Source: Bartonella grahamii subsp. shimonis
GTDB taxonomy: Bacteria; Pseudomonadota; Alphaproteobacteria; Rhizobiales; Rhizobiaceae
Reading direction: 5' to 3'
NCBI RefSeq assembly: GCF_036327415.1
Contig: NZ_CP123961.1
Location: 558,001-622,000, forward strand
Length of the DNA stretch: 64,000 nucleotides
Each line of letters starts with the position of its first letter. Within the stretch, counting starts at the first letter, position 1. The notes under the pieces were generated by a model. It was not told the origin of the DNA. It made no database searches and worked only from the letters and a program-made list of their open reading frames with translations. A program made the position numbers and the translations under genes. Positions 39,007-49,157 of this stretch are shown here, piece by piece.

Positions 39007-40227
39007 ATGTTCACTTCAAATTTGAAGGAATGCGTTGCTTTATTTGAAAATAGAACTTTTCTCTATTTTACTTTGAGCGGCTTATTTGCTACATTTGGAA
39101 ATGGACTAAATTATATTGCATTATCATGGCTTGCTTACAATCAGACGAGTTCAATCCGTGGTGTAACGTTGATGGTGCTTTTTCTTTGGACACCTAGCAT
39201 TATTTTTGCGCCTATTTTTGGCATATTAGCAGATAAATATAATCGTAAAACGCAGATTATTATTTCAAATCTTGTGAGAGGTTTGGTAATTGTGGGCTGG
39301 GTAATACTTTGGCATTTTGGTATAGAAATTGAATTGATAGTCTTATCTGCTCTTTTGGGTATTTTTATCTCTTTTTATATGCCATCAGCTGTTTCTTTAA
39401 TTCAAAGTATTGTGCTGAAGGAACAGCTCATCAATGCAAATACGATCATCGATATGATTTATGAACTTGGCACTATTATCCGTATGGGGTTAAGTGGATT
39501 TATACTTGCCTATACAGGAACAAAAGGAACTCTTCTAATAGGTGGTATATTCTTTATTATTGCTGGTTTATTTAATTTTGCAATGAAGGTACCTAAAAAC
39601 TGAAGATCTAAAAATCAAAATCAGCAAAATTGGTGGGAAAATTATACAGCGTCCCTTCATTATCTTAAGCAGAATCCAGTTCTTTTTATGCCTTATATAA
39701 GCCAGATGATTATTATGACGCTTTTGATGACTATTCCTGTTATTCTCGTTCCTTATATACAGGAAGTTTTAAAAGCGGATAGCAGGATCTTTGCAATATT
39801 TGAGGTGCTTTATTCTATGGGCGTATTGACAGGTGCGTTTTTTTCACCATTTCTTTGTAAAATTTTATCCATAAGGAAAACATTAGCCATTTTATTAGCT
39901 TTTATGGCTATTTGCCTCGCTATTCTATCTGTTAATACACACAATTTTGTTGTTTTTCCTGTTTATTTTATGATTGGATTTGGACTTTCGAGTTGGGCTC
40001 TTGTGATTTCTTTATCGCAACTCTCTTGTGATCCTGAATACCAAGGAAGATTGCAGGCAAGCTTTAATGGTATCTCTGGATGCTTTATCCTCGGAGTCTA
40101 TCTCATTATGGCAAACGATAGCAGTAGTATATCACCTCAATCGATATATTTTTTTCAAAGCATTTTTGCGCCTGTTGGAATACTCATAGTGCTGTTTTAT
40201 AGACGAAAAACAATAAATTACATTTAA
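39007..40227 (+). pseudogene. MFS transporter with one in-frame stop
   Basis: The gene reads in a single frame from 39007 to 40227 (406 codons) except for a TGA at 39601-39603; the ATG at 39688 is in the same frame, so the two halves are one gene. The first half holds six helices including FGILADKYNRKTQ, the MFS loop-2-3 motif. The second half holds the remaining helices. A single C-to-T change at an Arg codon (CGA) would explain the stop. AGAGGA precedes the start. Full loss of transport is likely unless the stop is read through. Confidence 0.8.
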
Positions 40228-40534
40228 GTGTGGTAAATATACGCTATTTTATAGACATTTACGCTGCAGCATATTTCATATTTTGCTTTAAAAGGGGAGT
40301 GAGAAAATGTAAAAGTTGGTGCTTAATGAATAAAGTATAAATTGATGTATGTTAAAGAATACTCTCTATTTTTTAAAAATGACCCAAAAGAATTGCTGCG
40401 TTTCTTTAATCCATCTCACTCTTGTTAAGAAGACGAAAACGCAACACTTTAAATCTTCTTGAAAGTTTTTTTGTTTAAGTGCAGTAAAAAGTAAAGCGAT
40501 GAGGTAATATCTATCATACGGGGAGAGTGTTACA
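40228..40534. other. Gap after the damaged MFS gene
   Basis: About 300 bases with no supported gene. Confidence 0.4.
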
Positions 40535-40804
40535 TTATTTTTGTTTTTCAAAATTCATATGAAAAATTGCATCAATTTCATCCTCATTGGAATGGGCATT
40601 TCTACGACGATGCAAAGTTTGCACAATCTCTTTTTTAAAAACAGCATCTGTTTCACTTAAACGGTAAATACTAAGTTCCAATTCAAGAGATAACGCCAAA
40701 TCCACGCACAATTTAAGCTCTTCTCCAATGTCGCAACCGCGTTGATAGTCGTCATAAAGACCGACCAGTGTATCAGATAATTCTTTATCGCATAAAGAGG
40801 TCAT
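40535..40804 (-). CDS. Unknown protein, 89 aa
   Basis: ATG at 40804 lies two bases after the stop of the upstream gene and has GGAGGAA at correct spacing inside that gene, so the two are translationally coupled. The 89-aa product is acidic and helical (GEELKLCVDLALSLELELSIYR split by charged residues), soluble, with no motif I recognise. Nearby phage-type repressor and divergent layout suggest a prophage or mobile-element gene, but that is inference. Confidence 0.6.
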   Translation of the reverse strand: MTSLCDKELSDTLVGLYDDYQRGCDIGEELKLCVDLALSLELELSIYRLSETDAVFKKEIVQTLHRRRNAHSNEDEIDAIFHMNFEKQK

Positions 40805-40806
40805 GC

Positions 40807-41472
40807 TTAATTCCTCCGCGTTGCGGTTTTCCATGTAGCTTTTTTAAGTATCACTCCACTATCATCACTTAGAATTGCCATGTATACGAACCTCATGGTT
40901 TTGTCAATTTTCTGCAAAATACGTGTTTTTAAATCAATGTCTATTAAAGACTTTATTACGCCAAGATTTTTAAGCGCCCACTTGTAAATATGGATGGCAA
41001 TATGTTTACTGTAGAACTTATAGCATTTAAAATACATTGCCAAAAGGCTTTTAATGTGCATAGAGGAGAAGTATTCTGATGATAAACCAAACACCCTGAA
41101 ATCTCTATTGCTAATTACAGCTAAATTAGTGCCATTAACATATAAAATAAGCAAACATGGTTTGTAAACGTCTGATTTTTTAATAACGAATGATGATCTC
41201 ATTTTTTGTAGAATACCAATTACTTTGCCACTTTTATATTGATTTTTAGACATTGATAAACTTTTTACCTTATAAAAACCTATGGGAAATGCATTTGCAT
41301 ATTTTTGTAATAAGATTTCAGTGGTATATTGTACAGCATGGAATGAAGAGAATCGTATTAGGCTTTTTGTTTCTGAAAGAATATGACTGCGACTTTTGAG
41401 AAAGCAGTTGGCAAGAATTGGCTTGGCGTGCAACTCTGATAGAGTTGGCAGTGGCGCATTTAGTTTTTTCAT
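40807..41472 (-). CDS. Unknown basic protein, 221 aa
   Basis: The product is strongly basic and rich in Lys, Ser, Tyr and Ile, with no signal peptide or clear membrane helix. I recognise no domain. It is the first gene of a two-gene unit with the 89-aa gene, divergent from the XRE repressor across a 280-bp region that contains a palindrome. Expression could thus be controlled by that repressor. Confidence 0.55.
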   Translation of the reverse strand: MKKLNAPLPTLSELHAKPILANCFLKSRSHILSETKSLIRFSSFHAVQYTTEILLQKYANAFPIGFYKVKSLSMSKNQYKSGKVIGILQKMRSSFVIKKSDVYKPCLLILYVNGTNLAVISNRDFRVFGLSSEYFSSMHIKSLLAMYFKCYKFYSKHIAIHIYKWALKNLGVIKSLIDIDLKTRILQKIDKTMRFVYMAILSDDSGVILKKATWKTATRRN

Positions 41473-41700
41473 TGGGCTGTGTCCAAATGTTTTTGACTCT
41501 GGAAAATAACCTCTGATAGGCTAGAGTTTTTCCAAGGTTATATTACAAGGGCGCAGATCAGCAAAATACTATGGCGATTGCATTTTTTGTGTAATTGTCA
41601 TCATTTTCGCTCCTGCTTAAATGGATGCTGTAATCTCCGTTTTTGTGGGGTTATGTATGTAGATCTTTGCCCAACATAAGGGGCAGTAACGATAGATATA

Positions 41701-41737
41701 AATCAATATAATTATTTAATCAGCAATTATATTGATT
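41701..41737. promoter_or_regulatory. Perfect 13-bp inverted repeat, probable repressor operator
   Basis: AATCAATATAATT and AATTATATTGATT are exact inverted copies separated by 11 bases, ending 14 bases before the XRE gene start. Position in the divergent promoter region suggests autoregulation by the adjacent repressor. A transcript hairpin is the alternative. Confidence 0.6.
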
Positions 41738-41750
41738 TTGAAGTGTTTTT

Positions 41751-42257
41751 TTGGCTCGTCCGGAAGCAAAACCTAAAACTGAGTTGGCAAAACGTTTTCG
41801 TGAAGTGCGTCACGTTCTTGGTTTTACAGAGCGTAAGCAGTTTGCTGAACATCTTGGTATCACTGCTGGTTCTATAGGAACTTATGAAACTGGTATAAGT
41901 GAGCCTACAGCCTCTGCGCTCTCCAAATATCAAGAAATTTGTGGCGTTTCATTAGATTGGCTTGTAACGGGCGATGGCGAGATGTTTTCAGATAGGGCAA
42001 AGGCGAAAGCAGTTGGTTTTAAACCGCAAGCAATTCCTGTTGGACTGATGAAAAAGCTTGGACATTTAGCTTATACGACCTATCATAATGCAAAAATAGA
42101 TCTTTCTTCTGAAGATGTTGCGGAATTAGCAGCAGAACTTTATGGAAAATTGCAAGAGCTTATTCAAAATCTCAATGATATGGAAGAAGTTGAAGCCACT
42201 TTGCCACTTTTAAAATTACATTTAAAGCGTAAAATCGAAACTGAAAAGCACATCTAG
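41751..42257 (+). CDS. XRE-family transcriptional regulator, phage-repressor type
   Basis: The only in-frame start after an upstream stop is a TTG at 41751, within a run of seven T. The 168-aa product has a helix-turn-helix at residues ~14-70 (FAEHLGITAGSIGTYETG, then SLDWLVTGDGEMF), as in CI-like and other small repressors. The C-terminal half is helical and Leu/Glu-rich, probably for dimerisation; no LexA-type protease motif is seen. It is divergent from two unknown genes. One extra T would instead give a GTG start three codons upstream, so a slippage effect on expression is possible. Confidence 0.8.
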   Translation: MARPEAKPKTELAKRFREVRHVLGFTERKQFAEHLGITAGSIGTYETGISEPTASALSKYQEICGVSLDWLVTGDGEMFSDRAKAKAVGFKPQAIPVGLMKKLGHLAYTTYHNAKIDLSSEDVAELAAELYGKLQELIQNLNDMEEVEATLPLLKLHLKRKIETEKHI

Positions 42258-43283
42258 AAAATTCATAAGATACAAACGAACAGCCTTTTTAAAAAATAAA
42301 ACTTTTTTGGTCTCTTATTCAACGTGAAAAATGACAAATTATCATTATAATTAATGTATTGCTCTAATAAAGATAAAACTGTTTATAAAAAGAATTACAG
42401 TTAGTAATACAAAAAAATTATTCAAAAAGAAGCTGATATAGCATCTATAATACCATTCCTGAAATATTTATTGATGAAAAAGGATATTGATAACATTGAA
42501 AATATAATGGCTTATGTGGAAGAAAAGCTAAAAATAGCTTCTTTTCGATTTGTGATATTTAAAAAATTTATACAACAGTGAAAGTACAATGACGATGTTT
42601 TGTTCCTATAAAAGGTTTCTAGACATATAAGAGAGAAGAACGAAAGACTTATTTATAGGCGCGCTTTTGTCTTTTTATGAAGATGATGAGATGAGCACGT
42701 TGAAACTTTTTACAGAGCGTGCATCATTATATTAAGAAAGATTTCGTTCAAAGATATGTATCATATATTGAAATAGCTTACCTCGCAGAAAAGAATGGGG
42801 TTATTATGATAATCGTCATCCATTACATTATGCTATAAGTTAAAAAAATCATAAATTTGTACTTATAAGAACAGCTATTTTATTGAGAAGTATTTTGACA
42901 AATTTATAAAAAATTATTTTTACACTCTTGCCATTCTTCTGATGCGCTTTATTTGAAAAGTAGAATTACTCTTTAGTGAAACTATTTTTGTTAAGAGATA
43001 AATCACAGTGTTTTTGAATGGAGATAACGGTATATTTTCAAAGTCTTGTGTTTTTATTTATTTTTTTAGCTTGAATCCCTCTAGCTAAAAGGGTTGGGGA
43101 CCTTTCTGGATTCGATGTTGTTGCAAAGATTTTAGGGCGATGCCGTAATAAATAGCGGTGTCGATGGGAGGGTTTTGTCTTGATTTATTGGTTTTTGAGG
43201 TGCGCAAACTAAGGGTTTTGCCATGTGTGTTTTTGCGCGTTGTAATGTTGTGATGATGTTGAACTCTGTTGGAGGAGGTTCCT
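42258..43283. other. 1-kb region upstream of the first adhesin gene
   Basis: Contains broken plus-strand coding traces (about 42430-42590 and 42770-42840) that I cannot assign, and the adhesin promoter and leader. GAATCCCTCT near 43073 matches part of the T-arm of the tRNA-Ser at 29241, a weak hint of an island end. Confidence 0.4.
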
Positions 43284-46200
43284 ATGAAAAAAAAATATTC
43301 CACACCAAATTTAATTAAAGCTGTCTCGCTTAGCGCGGCGATGGCCACACTCTTATCGAGTGTTTCTCCTGTTTTTGCTGCTAATTTTGCCTTCGTAGGA
43401 GGGAATAATAATAGTACAAGTGGTGCCGGTGTTTATTATACACACGGTAGTCATGGGAGTGTTGTTTTATCTGGTGATGATGATTTCTGTGGTGCAGACA
43501 ACGTTATCGGTCGTGGTGGCAAACAACAGCAGGGAATTTCTGGTAATCAACAAATAACCGCAGAGCAGCAATATGAGAGATTTATTGATGAGAAAGTTTT
43601 TAGTAGTCGTAGTCCTTACGGTACAACCACTGAACAGGTTACTTGGCAGAGTGCTGGGATTCTGACCAAAAATGCTACTTATATGGGAACAAACACTGGG
43701 GGATCTGAGAATATTATGCCTGAAGCTTATGGTGTTTATTCTTTTGCTACTGGTTGTGGATCTGCTGCGACAGGTAATTATTCAACCGTATTTGGTGCAG
43801 GCGCAACCGCAAAGGCTGGTGGTGCGCAAGCCTTTGGTGTTTCCGCACTTGCAAGTGGTAAAGCAAGTGTTGCTATGGGTGTGGGCTCAGAAGCATCGGA
43901 GATATCTACGGTTGCTATCGGTGGGCTTGCGACCGCTTCTGGTAAAAATAGCATTTCTATAGGTGTGCGTTCCAAAGCTACGCTGGACGATGCGATTGCG
44001 GTTGGTTCAGATGCAACAGCGAGCGGTATAAATAGTGTTGCGATTGGTAAGGTGGCATCTGCATCTGGTTACAATAGTATTGCATTAGGGTTGAAGACAC
44101 AGGCAACTAAGGAGTACGCGGTTGCTATAGGCACGAAGGCTGAAGCTCAAGCTCTTGGGTCTATTGCAATAGGTGGTGGGGAACCTGCAGACAACGGGCA
44201 GGAAAGAAAAGTAATAGCAAAAGGTAAAAATTCGATTGCCATAGGTTCCCATACTTATGCTGATACGGCTCATTCAGTTGCAATTGGTATAAATGCACAA
44301 GTACATGTTATAGATGGTGTTGCTGTGGGGGGAGGATCTGTCTCTCGTGTTGATGGGAAAGTTTTTGGTTATGATCCTGTAACAAATAATGAAACAGAAA
44401 AGAGTGATCTTGCGTGGAAAAGCACAGGAGGTGATTTTAGTGTTGGTAATACTAACCAGAATTTAACGCGACAGATTACAAATGTTGCAGCTGGGAGTAA
44501 AGACACTGATGCTGTGAATGTTGCACAGTTGAAAGCTTTGAGAAACGTCATAGCAGGGGGAGGAGCTTGGCAGCTTTCTGCTAATGATAAAGATCCTACA
44601 GATGTGAATTCAGGCAATATCGTAGATTTTTCAGTGAAAGATACAGAAGTAGGAAGAGACAACTTAAAGATTGCAAAAAACACTACAGATAATAAGCATA
44701 AAATTGAATTTACTTTGAGTGATACTCTTACACTTACAAAAGTCACGACAGGGCAAAGCTCTATGAATGATAATGGCTTTTTTATTAATGATAATGGTCC
44801 ACGTATGACTGTGGATGGTATTGATGCCGGCGATAAAAAGATCACAAACGTAGCAGAGGGGACTGAAGATAGCGATGCAGTGAATTATAAACAACTAAAA
44901 GCTATAGAAAAAGCAACCAAAACGAGTTGGCAGCTTGCTGTTAATGGTGAAGATGCTACAGCTATTGGACCAAATGGCACAGTAAATCTCCAAGCAGCCG
45001 GCAATGAAAACAAAAAGAATATTAAGATTGAAAAAGACGAAAATCACAATGTTACATTTGATCTAGCTGATGATATTGAGGTAATGACTGTCACAGCAGG
45101 AGAAAGCATTATGAGTGCTGCTGGCTTTATGTTTACTGATGGTACTGGGCCGAGCATAACTGTTAATGGCATTCATGCTGGTGATAAAACGATTAAAGGA
45201 GTAGCAGCGGGAGAGCAAGATACCGATGCTGTGAATTATAAACAGTTAAAAGATTTTACAGCAGGGATGAAAACGGGCTGGAAGCTTTCTGTTGATGGTA
45301 ACAATGCGACAGATGTTAAAGCTGGAAATACAGTAGATCTTGTTGCGAGTGAGAATGAAGGCGGTAACAAGAATATTAAAATTGAAAAAGACAAAAAAAA
45401 TAAAGTTACATTTGCTTTGAATAATAATCTTAAGTTGACAAGTGTCACGACAGGCAACAGCATTATGAGTGATGAGGGCTTTAAGTTTATTGATGGTAAT
45501 GGACCAAGCATAACTTTGAATGGTATTGATGCTGGCGATAAAAAGATTACAAAAGTGGCAGCGGGAGAGCAAGAGACTGATGCTGTAAATTATAAACAGT
45601 TGAAAGATGTAAAAACACTTGCAGAAAATGGTTGGAAGCTTTCTGTTGATGGTAACAATGCTACAGATGTTAAAGCTGGGAGTACAGTAGATTTTGTTGC
45701 GAGTGAGAATGAAGGCGGTAACAAGAATATTAAAATTGAAAAAGACAAAAAAAATAAAGTTACATTTGCTTTGAATAATAATCTTAAGTTGACAAGTGTC
45801 ACGACAGGCAACAGTATTATGAGTGCTGATGGTTTTTCATTTGTTGATGGTGGTCCAAAAATAACAGCGAATGGTATTGATGCTGACGATAAAAAAATTA
45901 CAGGAGTACAAAAGGGTACTCATGAGAATGATGCCGTAAATGTTTCTCAGTTGAACAAAGTAAAAGATCAAATAACAAAAAACACTCTTGTTAAATGGCA
46001 TGAAGAACAGAAACTTATCACCATTGGTAAGGAAAAAGGTGGTATCGAAATCGATATTACAAACGATGAAAACAGAAATCGAATTATTTCTGGTGTTGCA
46101 GTTGGAAAAGTCAGTTCCGATTCAACAGAAGCAATAAATGGTCATCAGTTATTTAGTTATATTACTAATATAGTGGATTTTTTTGGTGGTGAGGAGACAG

Positions 46201-48532
46201 ATGTACTTAATGGTATCAAACCAACTTTTACGGTTCAGAAAACGAAGCATAATAATGTAACTGATGCTTTTGCTGCTGTCGATAGTTCTATCACAGATAT
46301 CTATAATCAGATTAATAATGTGACAGAAAATAGTCTTGTGAAATGGGATGAGGGCGAAAAGCTTATTACCATTGGTAAGGAAAAAGGTGGTACTGAAATC
46401 AGCATTGTAAATAAAAGTGGTATGGACCGTACACTTTCCGGTGTGAAAGATGGAACACTTTCTCGAACATCAACGGAAGCGGTAAATGGTTCACAGCTCT
46501 TTAAGACAAATGAAAATGTTACTACTGTTACCAATGATCTCAAAAAAGTTGCTCAAAATACATCACAATATTTTGGTGGCAGTACAGATGTACTTGAAGG
46601 TATCAAACCATCTTTCCTTATTCAGGATAAAGAATATCATAATGTTGTTGATGCGTTTACTGGTGTGAATGTTTCTATCACAAATATTGATAAGAAGATT
46701 TCCGATGTTGTAAAAAATAGTCTTGTTAAACAAGAGGGAGGTGTGTCATCGCCTATTACCATAGGTAAGGATACAGCTGGGACTGAGATCAATATCGCAG
46801 GTTCTGGCGGTTCGGGGCGCAAGATTTCTGGTGTTAGGGCAGCAGAGAAAGGCGATGAAGCTGTTAACAAAGATCAACTTGATAAAAGCATACAGAATAT
46901 TACTAAAGATATTGAGACAGCAACTGCTGCTGCGGTTCTCTATGATAAAGAAAATGGTGCCGTTAATTATGGTAGTGTCACTTTGGGCGGCGATAAGAAC
47001 AACGGTCCCGTTGCTCTTCATAATGTCAATGATGGCACAATTGCGCAAGGATCCAACGATGCAATCAATGGTAGTCAGATTAGTAAAATATCAGCAGATA
47101 TTGCAAAGTTTTTTGGCGGTGGTGCAAAGTTCATTAACGGTGCTTTTGAAGGGCTGAAATATACTTTATCGGCTATTGTAGATGGTAAGGTAGGGAAGGC
47201 TAATTTTTATGATGTTGGTTCAGCTTTAACAGGTCTTGATAAAAATGTTCAAGATGTGAATCAACGTTTAACAAATGTATCCAATGAGTTTAATCAACAA
47301 ATTGAAGGTATCTCTAAAGATGCTTTACTGTGGGATGATGAAGAAGAAGCATTTGTTGCACGTCATGAAAAAGATGGCAAGAAGACAAAGAGCAAATTGA
47401 AGTATCTTTTGGATGGTGAGATTGCTAAAGGTTCAACAGATGCCATTACGGGTAACCAGCTTTATTCCATGAGTAACCAGCTTGCTAATTATTTCGGTGG
47501 CGGTGCTAAATATGAGAATGGCAAATGGACAGATCCTACTTTTAAGATTGTTCAAGTCAATGCTGATGGTACGACTGTTGAGAAAGAGCACCATAATGTC
47601 GCTGATGCTTTTGGTGATATTAATAATGGAATGTCAAATATTAATAACCGTATTGATGATGTCATCAACAAGGTCGATTCAGATGCTTTGAAGTGGAATG
47701 ATAAAGAGAAAGCCTATGATGCTGGTCGCGACGGTAAGCCGAATAAGATTATCAATGTCGCTGATGGTAAAATTGAAAAAGGTTCGAAAGAAGCTGTAAA
47801 TGGTGGACAACTTTGGGAGACTAATGAACGTGTCACTGGTGTTGAAAAAGATGTGAAGCATCTTACAAATAGAGTTGATAACATTTCTAATACGATTGCT
47901 GATATTGGTGATACAGTTCTCAATATTGATGCCAAAGTTGATAATATTGATAATAAAGTTAACGATATTGCTGAGGACGCTGTTCGTTATGATAGAGATG
48001 AAAATGGCAAAAAAACCAATAAAATCACATTAGCGGGTGGCGATCCTGGTGAACCTGTTATGATTGATAATGTCGCTGATGGTAAAATTGAAAAAGGTTC
48101 GAAAGAAGCTGTAAATGGTGGACAACTCCATGACTATACTCAAGAACAGATGAATATTATTCTTGATCAATCCAAGCACTATACAGATCAACGGGTTAAT
48201 AATATTGTGATTGATGCGATTGATGATGCCGTTGATCAGGCTAAGCACTATACTGATATGAAGTTTGATGTTTTAAACTATAGTATTGAGAGTGTGAAAA
48301 AGAGGCAAGACAAGCAGCTGCGATTGGTTTAGCAGTATCTAATTTACGCTACAATGATACACCTGGAAAATTAAGCGTTGGATTTGGTACTGGTTTATGG
48401 CGTAGTCAGTCTGCATTTGCCTTTGGTGCAGGTTACACCTCAGAAAATGGAAAATACCGCTCTAACATATCCGCAACAACTTCTGGAGGACACTGGGGTG
48501 TAGGTGCGGGATTCAATATGACATTGAATTGA
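43284..48532 (+). pseudogene. BadA/Vomp-family trimeric autotransporter adhesin, frameshifted before the membrane anchor
   Basis: ATG at 43284 follows GGAGGAGG. A signal peptide (residues 1-33) is followed by a head of YadA-like repeats at ~155-350 (ASGKNSISIG, ASGYNSIALG and similar), a neck DTDAVNVAQL near 410, and a long stalk with many necks and coiled coils. The first frame stops at 48334. The anchor, EARQAAAIGLAVSNLRY through WGVGAGFNMTLN, is encoded in the next frame to 48532. At 48297-48301 there is a run of five A where the intact sister gene logic needs six (VKK-EARQ). Without the anchor the protein cannot form the outer-membrane pore, so as written it is non-functional unless the A-run slips. 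These adhesins bind collagen, fibronectin and host cells. Confidence 0.88.
45279..45824 (+). repeat. Direct repeat pair in the first adhesin stalk
   Basis: About 190 bp at 45281-45470 recur at 45635-45824, exactly 354 bp (118 codons) apart, with only a few differences. Repeats of this kind allow in-frame length change by recombination. Confidence 0.85.
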
Positions 48533-48560
48533 TAATAAACAAAATACATAAAAACTTTTT

Positions 48561-48596
48561 TTCACCCCTGTCTCATGAGTCAGGGGTGAATTTTTT
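48561..48596 (+). terminator. Rho-independent terminator after the first adhesin gene
   Basis: A perfect stem TTCACCCCTG / CAGGGGTGAA with a self-complementary loop is followed by six T. Confidence 0.92.
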
Positions 48597-49157
48597 ACGT
48601 ATGTAAAAAATATATACAAATTGATAAGCGCTAAATGATAAATACAGGTTTAAAAAAACAAAAAAACCACACACGTTTAACAAAGTGAACGCCTTATTTC
48701 AAAATAAGATAATGAGTTTTTTCATAAATTATAAGTTCATTATTTTCTGCTTTAATCTTTAAATATAAAAAATCTATAGTACTACACAGATAGAAAAAAC
48801 CCTCTCACTCTCTAGAAATCTATTAAAAAACTTTCTAGTAAGGCAGAAGTATATATTTAAACGCATTTCAATTCTACTGGAGGAAGTTATAAAAACAATA
48901 TACTAAACTAACTCTACCCCTTGCAAAAAATAACCAATAAGTTTAAAGGTTAAAAAACCAATCACCACAAAAAATCCACCTTCTTAGGGGATATAAAAGA
49001 GCAAAACACGTTAACCATAAACCTAAAAACGCAACTTCTCTATCTTTATCAACCGGATACTAAATTTTTATACATTTAGAAAAAACTTAGAGAGCTTCAT
49101 AGCATTTAAATGTGTCTTTTTTGTGTTTATAGTTATTTTTTCATTGGGGAGTTCATT
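48597..49157. other. Spacer between the two adhesin genes
   Basis: 560 AT-rich bases with no gene; contains the promoter of the second adhesin gene and a GGGGAG ribosome site near 49146. Confidence 0.5.

Noticed and set aside
39007..40227. Two separate half-size transporters
   Set aside because: Both halves are in the same frame and are separated only by a TGA at 39601, so they are one gene.
43068..43080. attR site matching tRNA-Ser
   Set aside because: Only about ten bases match the tRNA T-arm, which is within chance for this length.
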